From Comamonas fluminis (lineage in GTDB: Bacteria; Pseudomonadota; Gammaproteobacteria; Burkholderiales; Burkholderiaceae_C): 64,000 bases of DNA. Under the pieces are notes generated by a model. That model did not search any database. It was not told the DNA's origin and saw only the letters and a list, made by a program, of their open reading frames with translations. This document shows, piece by piece, positions 24,721-33,825 of the stretch (position 1 is the first letter of the stretch; each line of letters opens with the position of its first letter). The stretch spans positions 3,547,501-3,611,500 of the forward strand of contig NZ_CP066783.1 in the NCBI RefSeq assembly GCF_019186805.1, in the 5' to 3' direction. A program made the translations under genes and the position numbers.

Positions 24721-26504
24721 GCGAGCACCTGCGCTGCAGCGGGCAATTGCGCATGAAGCACACCTGCCAGTTGTCTTGTGATGCTCGACACCTCCTGCGG
24801 AGACGCCAGTGCGGCCACAAAGCGGTCCGGGCGAACGAACACAATCGATTTGGTTTGTGCCCCGAACCAGTCCTTGATACGCCCCTGCGCATCACCAATC
24901 GTCAGCACACCATCATTCGTTGACGAGGCGTGCGCAAGCTGACCTGTTGGCATCACTCGAATGAAGCGGGCTCCCAGCCCTTGCCAGAACGCACGTGCTC
25001 TGTCATCCATGCCATAGCTTGGATCGGTGCCCCAGGCGATGACGGCGAAGTTCAGGCCAATCAGGTCATCCAGACGGACTGTTTCCCCTTGTGCAGTCAG
25101 CACTCTGGGCTGAATGAACATGCGCCCGACGGGGCTGGGCTGCGGGGCTTCCAGGCCATGCACCAGACGGCCAAACAGAGACTCTTTTTTCTCGGCCATC
25201 AAGCCTAACAGTCGACTCAGAGGCGTGTCTCCGGAGCGGTCCAGCAAACCGGCCAAGGGAGTTTTTTGTCCCTGGTTGCTGGTTGCGCTCTGATGCAGAA
25301 CCACGCCTTGCTCATAGCGCGGCATGGGTTTGAAGCGCATCTCCGCAAAATACTGCTTCACCGGGGGAACAGCGTTCAGCGCCAGCATCACGGTGTCACG
25401 CACCTTGGCTGCGGTATGGCTCTCCGGCGCAAAAATGTCTCCCGCAACTTCAGACAGGTGAATCATGCTGCGGGCATGGCTTCGGCGCTCTTGTTCATAA
25501 CTGTCAAGCAGGCTGGAGCCCGCCTGGCCTTTGACAACCATTGCCAGCTTCCATGCAAGATTGCTGGCATCGCGCATGCCGCTGTTGTAGCCCTGACCTT
25601 GCCAGACCGGCATGATGTGCGCGGCATCTCCCGCCAGCAAAATACGGTTCACACGAAACTGATCCGCCAGACGGGCGTTGTGGGTGTAGACGCGCTTACG
25701 GATGTAATCCACCTTGTCAGGGTCTGCCACCACCTTGCGCATCAACTGGGCCAGGTTCTCAGGCTTGGAGAGTTCCTCCTCAGTTTCGCCGGGCATGACC
25801 ATGAATTCAAAGCGACGAATTCCGTGAGGCAGTGCTGCCGAGACATAGGGGCGCTCGGGATCGCAGTGCATGCCGATATGCGGCGTGCCCAGCGGGTCAT
25901 TGCGCACGTCAACCACAATCCACTGGTTGGGCTTGGTCCGGCCTTCAAAGCCGATGTTCAACGTGCGGCGAATCATGCTGTTGCCACCGTCGCAGGCCAC
26001 CATGTATTTAGCCGTCAGCGTGCGCACCTGACCACTTCCACTTTTAATTTCTGCACTCACGCCAGAGTCTGTCTGGGAGAACTTTTGAAGCTCTTGGCCC
26101 AGCAACACCTGAACCTTGGGAAAGCGCTGAAGCCCCTGGTAGAGGATGGCATCGACCTGCGGCTGAATGAACGCGTTGCGACGTGACCAGCCAAACTCGT
26201 CTGTACGTGGCTCAATGGAAGCAAAGCACTGGCCCGATGCCGTGTAAAAGCGCATCCAGTGATCTGGCGTGATGTGCGCCTGCACTTGCTCCGACAGCCC
26301 TGCCGCCTGCAAAGTGCGCAGGGACTCGTCATCAATACCGATAGCGCGTGGGTAGTCGATGATGCTGTCGAGCTTTTCAATCACCAGCACGCTCACCCCG
26401 GCAAGGCCCAGGGTGTTGGCCAGTGTCAGGCCCACAGGCCCTGCGCCAACTATCAAAACATCACATTCGTTGATTTCAACTTGTCGTTGATCTTGGGCAT
26501 TCAT
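24717..26504 (-). CDS. mhpA: 3-(3-hydroxyphenyl)propionate hydroxylase
   Basis: A 595-residue FAD-dependent aromatic hydroxylase. The FAD-binding [25 protein letters not shown] is at residues ~20-45, the DG motif is [14 protein letters not shown] and the third FAD motif is [26 protein letters not shown]. The C-terminal thioredoxin-like domain is intact. It makes 2,3-dihydroxyphenylpropionate with NADH and O2, the entry step. It is about 40 residues longer than E. coli MhpA, mostly in the C-terminal third. It is the first gene of the operon; a palindromic operator lies 80 bp upstream. Confidence 0.95.
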   Translation of the reverse strand: MNAQDQRQVEINECDVLIVGAGPVGLTLANTLGLAGVSVLVIEKLDSIIDYPRAIGIDDESLRTLQAAGLSEQVQAHITPDHWMRFYTASGQCFASIEPRTDEFGWSRRNAFIQPQVDAILYQGLQRFPKVQVLLGQELQKFSQTDSGVSAEIKSGSGQVRTLTAKYMVACDGGNSMIRRTLNIGFEGRTKPNQWIVVDVRNDPLGTPHIGMHCDPERPYVSAALPHGIRRFEFMVMPGETEEELSKPENLAQLMRKVVADPDKVDYIRKRVYTHNARLADQFRVNRILLAGDAAHIMPVWQGQGYNSGMRDASNLAWKLAMVVKGQAGSSLLDSYEQERRSHARSMIHLSEVAGDIFAPESHTAAKVRDTVMLALNAVPPVKQYFAEMRFKPMPRYEQGVVLHQSATSNQGQKTPLAGLLDRSGDTPLSRLLGLMAEKKESLFGRLVHGLEAPQPSPVGRMFIQPRVLTAQGETVRLDDLIGLNFAVIAWGTDPSYGMDDRARAFWQGLGARFIRVMPTGQLAHASSTNDGVLTIGDAQGRIKDWFGAQTKSIVFVRPDRFVAALASPQEVSSITRQLAGVLHAQLPAAAQVLA

Positions 26505-26584
26505 GGCGTTGTCTCCAATGTCGCTTCAGCACGTATTTCTTGCTGTTTTGATCATTCTCAACATCAATGCCAAAATCCCGAACC

Positions 26585-26603
26585 ATGTGCACGTGGTGCA
26601 CAT
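26585..26603. promoter_or_regulatory. MhpR-type operator, palindrome ATGTGCAC-GTG-GTGCACAT
   Basis: A perfect 8-bp-arm palindrome with a 3-nt centre in the 226-bp mhpA-mhpR divergent region. The repeated GTGCAC core matches what I recall of the E. coli MhpR activator site (GGTGCACCTGGTGCACA). It should be the binding site through which MhpR activates mhpA transcription with 3-hydroxyphenylpropionate. Confidence 0.75.
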
Positions 26604-26730
26604 ATTTGCTCGTAAATACCCTTAACCCTAGAGTCAAAAGCCCGGGATCACCCTCATCAAAAACGGTCTGATCGCTCCAGCGTCTTTGGGTCATCAAGGG
26701 ACTTGAACCATTTTTTCACCATGGATTGCC

Positions 26731-27552
26731 ATGAAACCTTCAGACACCGCATCAACCGGCAATGACTACAAGGATGTGCGCAGCCTTTCTCGTGGGCTGG
26801 CATTGCTGCAGGCTCTCAATCGAGCGCCTGGCGGCATCGCCACAACCACGGCCCTTGCGCAAAGCTGCAATATCCACAGAACTACCGTCAAGCGTCTGCT
26901 GGAGACTCTGCGTGCCGACGGCTATGTCCGTCAGGGAGAAAAAGAAGGCCAGTACTACCTGACCTTTGCCGTCCGAGGATTGAGCGAAGGCTTTGTCGAC
27001 GATGACTGGGTGGAGCAGATTGCCTTGCCACTCATGCGTGCGGCCATACCCGATCTGCTCTGGCCCTGTGATCTGGGAACACTGGAAGGTGGATTCATGG
27101 TGGTGCGAGAGAGCACTCACCGGTTTAGTCTTCTCTCTCAGCACCGCGGAAAAATAGGCGAAAAGCTGCCGCTGTTTTTTACTGCCATGGGGCGTGCCTA
27201 TTTAAGCGCTTGCTCTGATTCCGAAAGGGAAGGACTGCTGACCCTGCTCGGACAACGAACTGACGAAGTGGGGAGCATGGCGCGAGATGTCAAAGCGGTA
27301 GAGCGCTTAATCACTGAAACGCGCACACGTGGCTATGCAATGAATGATGGCGACTGGGATCGAGAGCATGCCTTTGCGGCCATTGCGGTGCCAGTGGTTT
27401 CGCGTGGCCAGTTGCACGGCGGTATCAACCTTGTGTTCCCCAAAGCTGCGATCAATGTCACGGAAGTGGAAAAACGCTACCTTCCTCGCCTGAAGCGCCT
27501 TGCCCAGCGCATTGGCAAAGATATTCAGCCATGGATGAACAGGGGCAATTGA
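26731..27552 (+). CDS. mhpR: IclR family activator of the mhp operon
   Basis: A 273-residue IclR-type regulator, close to E. coli MhpR (277). The N-terminal winged helix has RGLALLQALNRAPGGIATTTALAQSCNIHRTTVKRLLETL. The ligand domain includes MGRAYLSACSDSEREGLL and a closing GGINLVFPKAAINVTEVEKRYLPRLK. It is divergent from mhpA. By family knowledge it activates transcription in response to 3-(3-hydroxyphenyl)propionate. ATG 26731 follows the short leader CACCATGGATTGCC; an ATG at 26722 is out of frame. Confidence 0.93.
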   Translation: MKPSDTASTGNDYKDVRSLSRGLALLQALNRAPGGIATTTALAQSCNIHRTTVKRLLETLRADGYVRQGEKEGQYYLTFAVRGLSEGFVDDDWVEQIALPLMRAAIPDLLWPCDLGTLEGGFMVVRESTHRFSLLSQHRGKIGEKLPLFFTAMGRAYLSACSDSEREGLLTLLGQRTDEVGSMARDVKAVERLITETRTRGYAMNDGDWDREHAFAAIAVPVVSRGQLHGGINLVFPKAAINVTEVEKRYLPRLKRLAQRIGKDIQPWMNRGN

Positions 27553-27648
27553 GACCAAGCCGCAGCAGGCTTCTGGCCAGTGCCTCGCTGCAATGCCGCA
27601 CGAGATCTCTCACTGACTACGCATGGCCCCAATCCCGGTAGCTGTGCA

Positions 27649-28587
27649 TCAGTCACCCTTCGCTCGGCTCTGCAGCCATGCGCTGAAAATGCGCAATGCT
27701 GGGCTCTGCTGGGCATCCGCCGCCAATTCGGGCGTGACCAAGTAATACGCCCGGTTGCCGCGCAGCGGCTGGGGGCAGGCAATGATCAGGTCGCCGCGCG
27801 CAAGCTCTTGCTCAATCAGCATAGGCGGCATCAGCGCTACGCCCAGACCCTGGCTGGCAGCTACGGCCAGCATGGAAAACAGCTCCAACCGCATGCCGTC
27901 CAGCGCACGCGGGGCATCGACGTTCATGGCCTCAAACCACTGCCTCCAGCCCTGCGGGCGCGTGCTTTGCTGCAGCAGTGGCAGGCGGGCAATCACCTCC
28001 GGCCCCACGGGCAGCCAGGCGCGGCCCGGGTCGCGCTGCTGGGCGGTGGCCAGCAGTTGCGGGCTGCAAACGGGCACGACTTCTTCATCCATCAGCCACT
28101 GGGCCTGCACGCCGGGCCAGCGCGCCACCTGCTCGGGCGTGCCCGCGTAGATGGCGGCGTCAAACACGGTATCGGCAAACAGAAAAGGCCGGGTCTGCAC
28201 ATCGATGTGCACGGTGATGTCCGGGTGCTCGCGCGTGAGCTGGGGCAGGCGCGGCAGCAGCCAGCGGGTGGTGAAGGTGGGCACTGCCGCCAGGTTGATG
28301 GGGCCGCCCTCGCCCTGGTGGCTCATCAAATCCAGCGTGTCGCGCTCCAGCCCCTGCAGCCAGCGGCCCACCTGCTTGGCGTAGTGCTGGCCTGCATCGG
28401 TCAGCAGCACTCCATGGCGCGTGCGCTTGAACAGGGCCACGCCCACAAACTCTTCCAGCGCAATGATCTGGCGCGAGACGGCGCTTTGCGTCAGCGACAA
28501 CTCCTGCGCCGCCTTGGTATAGCTGATGTGCCGGGCGGCCGATTCAAAGCAGGCCAGCGCCTGGGTGGAGGGAAGAACTCTACGCAT
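27649..28587 (-). CDS. LysR family regulator of glutarate catabolism (GcdR-like)
   Basis: A 312-residue LTTR of the GcvA/TrpI subfamily. The HTH is ISYTKAAQELSLTQSAVSRQIIALEEFVG, followed by ALFKRTRHGVLLTDAGQ. It is divergent from gcdH with a 195-bp region rich in palindromes, the arrangement of gcdR-gcdH in pseudomonads. Activation of gcdH by glutarate is inferred from that arrangement. Its 3' end converges on mhpR across ~96 bp. Confidence 0.9.
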   Translation of the reverse strand: MRRVLPSTQALACFESAARHISYTKAAQELSLTQSAVSRQIIALEEFVGVALFKRTRHGVLLTDAGQHYAKQVGRWLQGLERDTLDLMSHQGEGGPINLAAVPTFTTRWLLPRLPQLTREHPDITVHIDVQTRPFLFADTVFDAAIYAGTPEQVARWPGVQAQWLMDEEVVPVCSPQLLATAQQRDPGRAWLPVGPEVIARLPLLQQSTRPQGWRQWFEAMNVDAPRALDGMRLELFSMLAVAASQGLGVALMPPMLIEQELARGDLIIACPQPLRGNRAYYLVTPELAADAQQSPALRIFSAWLQSRAKGD

Positions 28588-28643
28588 ATATCTTGTGCTT
28601 AAAACGCATGGATTAAGCTAAAAACAACGGGATAACCCTGATT

Positions 28644-28718
28644 AATGCATCTATACATGCATTTTACTCATCCATAGATGATTAATCATCGTTTGCCTCG
28701 CTAGGTTTGGCAAACCTA
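28644..28718. promoter_or_regulatory. Cluster of three palindromes in the gcdR-gcdH divergent region
   Basis: Three perfect inverted repeats occur within 75 bp: AATGCAT-N6-ATGCATT (28644-28663), GATGATTAATCATC (28677-28690) and TAGGTTTG-G-CAAACCTA (28702-28718). The spacing is about 30 and 26 bp between centres, roughly helical repeats. They are likely regulator sites and RNA polymerase contacts for both promoters. Confidence 0.55.
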
Positions 28719-28782
28719 ATATGTGTGCAAGCACTCAGGCAGCAGGCCTGCAACTCAACACTTTCGCATTCAGGAGATGAAC

Positions 28783-29973
28783 ATGGCCAATGGTTACCAG
28801 TGGGACGATTGCTTGCAGCTCGACCAGCAACTGACAGAAGACGAGCGCATGATCCGCGACGCCGCACGCGAGTACTGCCAGGACAAGCTCAAGCCCCGCG
28901 TGCAAGCCATGTTCCGCAATGAGTCGGTTGATCTGTCCATCTTCCGCGAGATGGGCGAGTTGGGCCTGCTGGGCCCCACCATCCCCACCGAATACGGCGG
29001 CGCAGGCCTGAACTATGTGAGCTACGGCCTGGTGGCACGCGAGATCGAGCGTGTGGACTCCGGCTACCGCTCCATGGCGTCTGTGCAATCGTCTCTGGTG
29101 ATGGTGCCCATCAACGAGTTCGGCACCGAAGCGCAGAAGATGAAATACCTTCCCAAGCTGGCTTCTGGCGAGTTCATTGGCTGCTTCGGTCTGACCGAGC
29201 CTGACCACGGCTCTGACCCCGGCAGCATGGCTACCCGCGCCTATAAGGTGGACGGCGGCTACAAGCTCAAGGGCAACAAGATGTGGATCACCAACAGCCC
29301 CGTGGCGGATGTGTTTGTGGTCTGGGCCAAGGAAGTGGCCGAAGACGGCACCGTGGGCCAGATTCGCGGCTTTGTGCTGGAAAAGGGCATGAAGGGCCTG
29401 AGCGCGCCCGCCATTCACGGCAAGGTGGGCCTGCGCGCCTCCATTACCGGCGAAATCGTGATGGACGATGTGTTCTGCCCCGAAGAAAACGCCTTCCCCG
29501 ATGTGCGTGGTCTGAAAGGCCCGTTCACCTGCCTGAACAGCGCCCGCTTCGGCATTGCCTGGGGCGCGCTGGGTGCCGCCGAAGACTGCTGGCACACCGC
29601 CCGCCAGTACACGCTGGACCGCAAGCAGTTTGGCCGCCCTCTGGCCGCCAACCAGCTGATCCAGAAGAAGCTGGCCGATATGCAGACCGAAATCACCCTG
29701 GGCCTGCAAGCCGCGCTGCGCGTGGGCCGCATGAAGGACGAGCACCAGAACGTGATCGAAATCACCTCGCTGATCAAGCGCAACAACTGCGGCAAGTCGC
29801 TGGACATTGCCCGCATGGCGCGTGACATGCTGGGCGGCAACGGCATCAGCGACGAGTTCGGCGTGGCCCGCCATCTGGTGAACCTGGAAGTGGTGAATAC
29901 CTACGAAGGTACGCACGATGTCCACGCCCTGATTTTGGGCCGTGCGCAAACTGGCATCGCTGCATTTAACTGA
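28783..29973 (+). CDS. gcdH: Glutaryl-CoA dehydrogenase
   Basis: A 396-residue acyl-CoA dehydrogenase. The signature [18 protein letters not shown], the WITNSP segment, the [15 protein letters not shown] region and the C-terminal [40 protein letters not shown] carrying the catalytic glutamate (YEGT) are present. It oxidatively decarboxylates glutaryl-CoA to crotonyl-CoA using FAD, in lysine, tryptophan and benzoate-type catabolism. ATG 28783 is chosen for AGGAG at 28772-28776; ATG 28777 lies too close. It is followed by a repeat element and then the CoA-transferase. Confidence 0.95.
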   Translation: MANGYQWDDCLQLDQQLTEDERMIRDAAREYCQDKLKPRVQAMFRNESVDLSIFREMGELGLLGPTIPTEYGGAGLNYVSYGLVAREIERVDSGYRSMASVQSSLVMVPINEFGTEAQKMKYLPKLASGEFIGCFGLTEPDHGSDPGSMATRAYKVDGGYKLKGNKMWITNSPVADVFVVWAKEVAEDGTVGQIRGFVLEKGMKGLSAPAIHGKVGLRASITGEIVMDDVFCPEENAFPDVRGLKGPFTCLNSARFGIAWGALGAAEDCWHTARQYTLDRKQFGRPLAANQLIQKKLADMQTEITLGLQAALRVGRMKDEHQNVIEITSLIKRNNCGKSLDIARMARDMLGGNGISDEFGVARHLVNLEVVNTYEGTHDVHALILGRAQTGIAAFN

Positions 29974-29975
29974 CA

Positions 29976-30045
29976 CCCCCTGAGCGGCTTCGCCGCGAGG
30001 CGGCGGGGCCGCCTAGGCTCTTGCTTGCTGCCCTCACCTTGGGGC
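29976..30045. repeat. GC-rich REP-like element
   Basis: CCCCCTGAGCGGCTTCGCCG followed by CGAGGCGGCGGGGCCGCC, then CTCTTGCTTGCTGCC. Closely related sequence occurs at 60172-60262 and a rearranged form at 59640-59712. Several nested hairpins are possible. It sits directly after the gcdH stop and may terminate or stabilise the transcript. Confidence 0.6.
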
Positions 30046-30224
30046 GGTGGCGCAGGTCACTGGCACTGGTTCAGGTATGGCCGCTTCATCTGATTTGCTA
30101 TCCATTTGTTAGCTAGTACCTCTTTATTTGAATGGGTTTTGAATCACTTTTTATTCAAAATTCATACCAATACAGCGCAAGCAGCTTCTGTTTTCATAGC
30201 TCCCCGTTTCTGGACTCCTCTGAC

Positions 30225-31475
30225 ATGAACGCATCGACAACCACTTCCACTGGCGCACTGGCTGGCATCAAGGTGCTGGATCTGTCGCGCGTGCTGGCGG
30301 GGCCCTGGGCCACGCAGATGCTGGCTGACCTGGGCGCCGATGTGATCAAGATTGAGCGACCCGTGGCTGGTGACGATACGCGGCACTGGGGGCCTCCGTT
30401 CTTGAAGGACGATGCGGGCAACGACACACGTGAAGCCAGCTACTTCACGGCCTGCAACCGCAACAAGCGCAGCATGACTGTGGACATGGCCCACCCCGAA
30501 GGCCGCGCCCTGCTGCAGCGCATGGCGGCTGAGGCCGATGTGGTGGTGGAGAATTTCAAAACTGGCGGGCTGGCCCAGTACGGGCTGGAGTATGACAGCC
30601 TGAAGACCGCCAACCCGCGCCTGATTTACTGCTCCATCACCGGCTTTGGCCAGGACGGCCCCTATGCCGAACGCGCCGGCTACGACCTGATGGTGCAAGC
30701 CATGTGCGGGCTGATGAGCATTACCGGCCATGCCGATGGTGAGTCCGGTGGCGGCCCGCTGAAAGTGGGCGTGGCGGTGATCGATGTGTTTACCGGCCTG
30801 TATGCCAGCAATGCCATCCTCGCCGCACTCAATGCGCGCCACTCTACCGGCGCAGGTCAGTACATCGACATGGCGCTGCTGGACGTAGGCATGGCCGTGC
30901 TGGCCAATCAGGCAGCGGGCTTTCTGGCCACGGACAAGGCCCCGGGCCGCGCCGGCAATATTCACCCCAGCCTGGCTCCATATCAGGACTTTCCCACGCT
31001 GGACGGCAATGTGCTGCTGGCCATTGGCAACGACGGCCAGTTCGCCCGCTTTTGCGCCGCCATCGGTCAGGACGGCTGGGCGCAGGATGCGCGCTTTGCC
31101 ACCAACACCGCCCGCGTGCAGAACCGCGCTGCACTGCTCGACCTGATGAAGCCGCAAATGCTGCTGCGCAGCACGACGGACTGGATTGCGCTGCTGGAAG
31201 ACAAGGCCGTGCCCTGCGGCCCCATCAACACGATTGCCGAAGCGTTTGAAGACCCCCAGGTCAAGGCGCGCGGCATTCAGAAGACCTTGCCGCGCCAGGC
31301 AAGCGACGGCATCAGCCACGTTTCCACCGTAGCCAGCCCCATGCGCCTGTCGGCCACGCCCGTGACTTACCGCAGCGCCCCGCCAGCGCTGGGCCAGCAC
31401 ACGGACGAAGTGCTGCGCGAGATGGGGCTGAATGCCGAGCACATCGCCGCGCTGCACCAACAAGGGGTTGTTTGA
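30225..31475 (+). CDS. CaiB/BaiF family CoA-transferase (probable glutarate CoA-transferase)
   Basis: A 416-residue class III CoA-transferase. It opens with LAGIKVLDLSRVLAGPWATQMLADLGADVIKIERP and has the catalytic Asp in GYDLMVQAMCGLMSITG, plus FKTGGLAQYGLEYDSL. The pairing with gcdH suggests a succinyl-CoA:glutarate CoA-transferase (SUGCT-like) that makes the GcdH substrate. ATG 30225 gives the canonical N-terminus, though its ribosome site is weak. The spacer from gcdH is 250 bp, so a separate promoter is possible. Confidence 0.88.
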   Translation: MNASTTTSTGALAGIKVLDLSRVLAGPWATQMLADLGADVIKIERPVAGDDTRHWGPPFLKDDAGNDTREASYFTACNRNKRSMTVDMAHPEGRALLQRMAAEADVVVENFKTGGLAQYGLEYDSLKTANPRLIYCSITGFGQDGPYAERAGYDLMVQAMCGLMSITGHADGESGGGPLKVGVAVIDVFTGLYASNAILAALNARHSTGAGQYIDMALLDVGMAVLANQAAGFLATDKAPGRAGNIHPSLAPYQDFPTLDGNVLLAIGNDGQFARFCAAIGQDGWAQDARFATNTARVQNRAALLDLMKPQMLLRSTTDWIALLEDKAVPCGPINTIAEAFEDPQVKARGIQKTLPRQASDGISHVSTVASPMRLSATPVTYRSAPPALGQHTDEVLREMGLNAEHIAALHQQGVV

Positions 31476-31589
31476 AGCCACACACCCGGCCAGAACCACT
31501 TCATTTCAAGAGGGCTAAAGCCCCGGAAAACGGCAGACCGCTTTCACAAAAAGCGCTGTTCTGCACATCACATTAGCAAGGAGACAAAT

Positions 31590-32558
31590 ATGTTCAAGTT
31601 CACAGCCACCGTGCTCGCCGCCCTGGCGTTTTGCGGCGCCGCACAAGCACAGGCCAGCTACCCCAACAAGCCCATCCGCCTGCTGGTGCCCTTTGCCGCT
31701 GGCGGCACAACGGACCTGATCGCCCGCATCATTGCAGAGCCGCTGTCCAAGGAACTAGGCCAGTCCGTGGTGGTGGAAAACAAGGGTGGTGGTGGCGGCA
31801 GCATTGGCGCGGCAGAAACCGCACGCGCCAAGCCCGATGGCTACAACCTGGGCATTGCCACTGTGTCCACCACGGCCACCAACCCGGCCATCAACCCCAA
31901 GATTCCGTACAACGTTGCCACCGATTTCACGCCAATCGTGAACATCGCCGCCACCCCCAACATCATTGCGGCCAACCCAAAGTTCGCGGGCAAGGATTAC
32001 AAGAGCTTTCTGGCTGAGGTCAAGAGCAACCCCGGCAAGTACTCCTATGCATCGCCCGGCCAGGGCTCCATCACCCACCTGATGATGGAAATGTTCAAGC
32101 TGGAGACCAAGACCGACATGACCCACGTGCCCTACCGTGGTTCGGGCCCGGCGCTGAACGACGCGGTTGCCGGTCAGGTTCCGCTGATTTTTGACAACTT
32201 CCCTTCGACCCTGCCCTTTGTGAAGGAAAAGCGCCTGACCGCCATCGTGGTGGCCGCGCCCCAGCGTCTGGCCGTGCTGCCTGATGTACCCACCTTCAAG
32301 GAAATGGGCCTGCCCCAGGTCAACCGCATGGCGTACTACGGCATCGTCGGCCCCAAGAATCTGCCCAAGGAAGTGGTGGACAAGGTCAACGCCGCCGTGC
32401 GCAAGGCCGTGCAGGACCCTGCTGTGAAAAAGCGCATCGAGGAAAGCGGCTCCATCATCATGGCCGACACCCCCGAAGCCTTTGCCAAGCAAATGGCCGA
32501 AGAGCTGGCCGTTTACAAGAACGTGGTCGTCAAGCAGAACCTGAAGATGGACGAGTAA
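31590..32558 (+). CDS. Bug/TctC-type binding protein of the glutarate cluster
   Basis: A 322-residue periplasmic binding protein with the signal peptide MFKFTATVLAALAFCGAAQAQA. It has YPNKPIRLLVPFAAGGTTDLIAR, VVVENKGGGGGSIGAAETARAKPDGY and MTHVPYRGSGPALNDAVAGQVPLIFD. Location directly after gcdH and the CoA-transferase suggests a dicarboxylate ligand such as glutarate. An AAGGAG ribosome site precedes ATG 31590, and a terminator follows at 32581-32616. Confidence 0.93.
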   Translation: MFKFTATVLAALAFCGAAQAQASYPNKPIRLLVPFAAGGTTDLIARIIAEPLSKELGQSVVVENKGGGGGSIGAAETARAKPDGYNLGIATVSTTATNPAINPKIPYNVATDFTPIVNIAATPNIIAANPKFAGKDYKSFLAEVKSNPGKYSYASPGQGSITHLMMEMFKLETKTDMTHVPYRGSGPALNDAVAGQVPLIFDNFPSTLPFVKEKRLTAIVVAAPQRLAVLPDVPTFKEMGLPQVNRMAYYGIVGPKNLPKEVVDKVNAAVRKAVQDPAVKKRIEESGSIIMADTPEAFAKQMAEELAVYKNVVVKQNLKMDE

Positions 32559-32580
32559 GCGTCTTCAATTCATAAGCAAA

Positions 32581-32616
32581 GTCCTCGCCGGCATGCACGC
32601 TGGCGAGGACTTTTTT
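32581..32616 (+). terminator. Rho-independent terminator after the Bug gene
   Basis: GTCCTCGCC (32581-32589) pairs with GGCGAGGAC (32602-32610), followed by TTTTTTC. It ends the gcdH-CoA-transferase-Bug transcript. Confidence 0.92.
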
Positions 32617-32677
32617 CATCTCGCTTCATGCACAAGCAAGGTGCCCATGCATGAAACTGGTGCAAGCACCTGGGCCA

Positions 32678-33727
32678 TCAGAAGCGGTGACGAATACCCA
32701 CCACAGCGCTGGTGCCAGACTTGTTGGGAATGTCCATGCTCACGCGGTCATACATGGCCACGGCATAGACATCGGTGCGCTTGGACAGGAAGTGGTCATA
32801 GCCCAGGCTGACGGTGGTGCGCGTACCACTGACACTGCCCACCTCAGACTTGGTGCGCGCAGCCGCTGCCTTGAAGGTACCGGGCGTGCCACTGACGGGA
32901 ATGTCCAGCCCCAGCGAGTAAGTCGTGTTCTCGCGGTCCTGATCTTTGATTTTGGCCTGACCGTAGGTGGCATAGAGCTTGGCCACGCTGAAGTCATAGC
33001 TGCCACCCACCATCCAGTTGCTCTTGGTGGGCATCACCGCCAGCGATACGGGGTTGTTGATCTGCGCACGCTCGTAGAACGCGGTCAGGCTCAGCGGGCC
33101 GCCCGAGTACATCAGGTTCAGGCCCACATTGTTCTTGCTCTTGTTGCCGCTGCTGGTCTGCTCACCAAACTGGTAATGCACATTGGCTCTGACGCCGCCA
33201 AAGCTGGGGGTGGAGTACAGAATCTGGTTGCTCCAGCCCGTGTTGGAAGCGGTGGTCAGGCTGTCATTGCCCCAGGCGGCGGTCGTCATATTGGCATGCA
33301 GCACCAGCGGCGAGACGGTGAAGGAATCGCCAAACGGATTGGTCAGCACCGTGGGCAGAAAGTTCGGCGCCAGACCGCGTCCCAGGCTTACGCGGCCAAA
33401 GCTGCCAGCCAAACCCACATTGGCATCACGCGAGAAAAAAGGGTCGGCATCAAAACGACCAGGGGCTCCGGTATCGGCGCGAAAAAAGCTGGTGATATTG
33501 AAGTCGGCCTTGAGACCGCCGCCCAGATCCTCCACGCCCTTCACGCCCCACCAGGAAGTGGTCATACCGCCAGAGCCGACCGAGGCCACACGCTCCTGGC
33601 CCGCCATCTTCACGGAGCCGACATAAGCATCCACAGTGCCCGTCAACTGCACCGAGCTTTGCGCCTGGGCCGACAGGCTGGCTGCAGCCAGTGCGATGGT
33701 GGTGAAAGTTGCGGCAATTGCTTTCAT
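32678..33727 (-). CDS. Outer-membrane porin (Burkholderiales OmpC/Omp32 type)
   Basis: A 349-residue porin with the signal peptide MKAIAATFTTIALAAASLSAQAQ and a mature start SSVQLTGTVDAYVGSV. Alternating beta-strand segments run throughout, and the C-terminus ends in ...VVGIRHRF with the terminal phenylalanine recognised by the BAM complex. The PEFG-like loop 3 segment is represented by GRGLAPNFLPTVLTNPFGDS. ATG 33727 is used since upstream codons would bury the signal peptide. It transports small, probably anionic solutes, as in Omp32-like porins. Confidence 0.93.
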   Translation of the reverse strand: MKAIAATFTTIALAAASLSAQAQSSVQLTGTVDAYVGSVKMAGQERVASVGSGGMTTSWWGVKGVEDLGGGLKADFNITSFFRADTGAPGRFDADPFFSRDANVGLAGSFGRVSLGRGLAPNFLPTVLTNPFGDSFTVSPLVLHANMTTAAWGNDSLTTASNTGWSNQILYSTPSFGGVRANVHYQFGEQTSSGNKSKNNVGLNLMYSGGPLSLTAFYERAQINNPVSLAVMPTKSNWMVGGSYDFSVAKLYATYGQAKIKDQDRENTTYSLGLDIPVSGTPGTFKAAAARTKSEVGSVSGTRTTVSLGYDHFLSKRTDVYAVAMYDRVSMDIPNKSGTSAVVGIRHRF

Positions 33728-33770
33728 GGGTGATTTCCTCTCTAAAAAATTTGAGACGAAGCACTCATGC

Positions 33771-33803
33771 AAAAGTCGGGCCAGTTCTCCGGCCCCGACT
33801 TTT
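33771..33803 (-). terminator. Rho-independent terminator after the MFS gene
   Basis: AAAAGTCGGGGCC-type arms (33771-33782 and 33792-33803) form a strong stem with A/T flanks, 22 nt beyond the stop at 33826 on the minus strand. Confidence 0.85.
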
Positions 33804-33825
33804 CAGGCCAATGGTTAAAGCTGAA

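Noticed and set aside
28735..29976. 413-codon minus-strand frame opposite gcdH
   Set aside because: His/Ala/Gly-rich antisense shadow of a full-length, motif-complete gcdH.
30162..31499. 445-codon minus-strand frame opposite the CoA-transferase
   Set aside because: Antisense shadow with no family features; the sense frame has a complete CoA-transferase fold.
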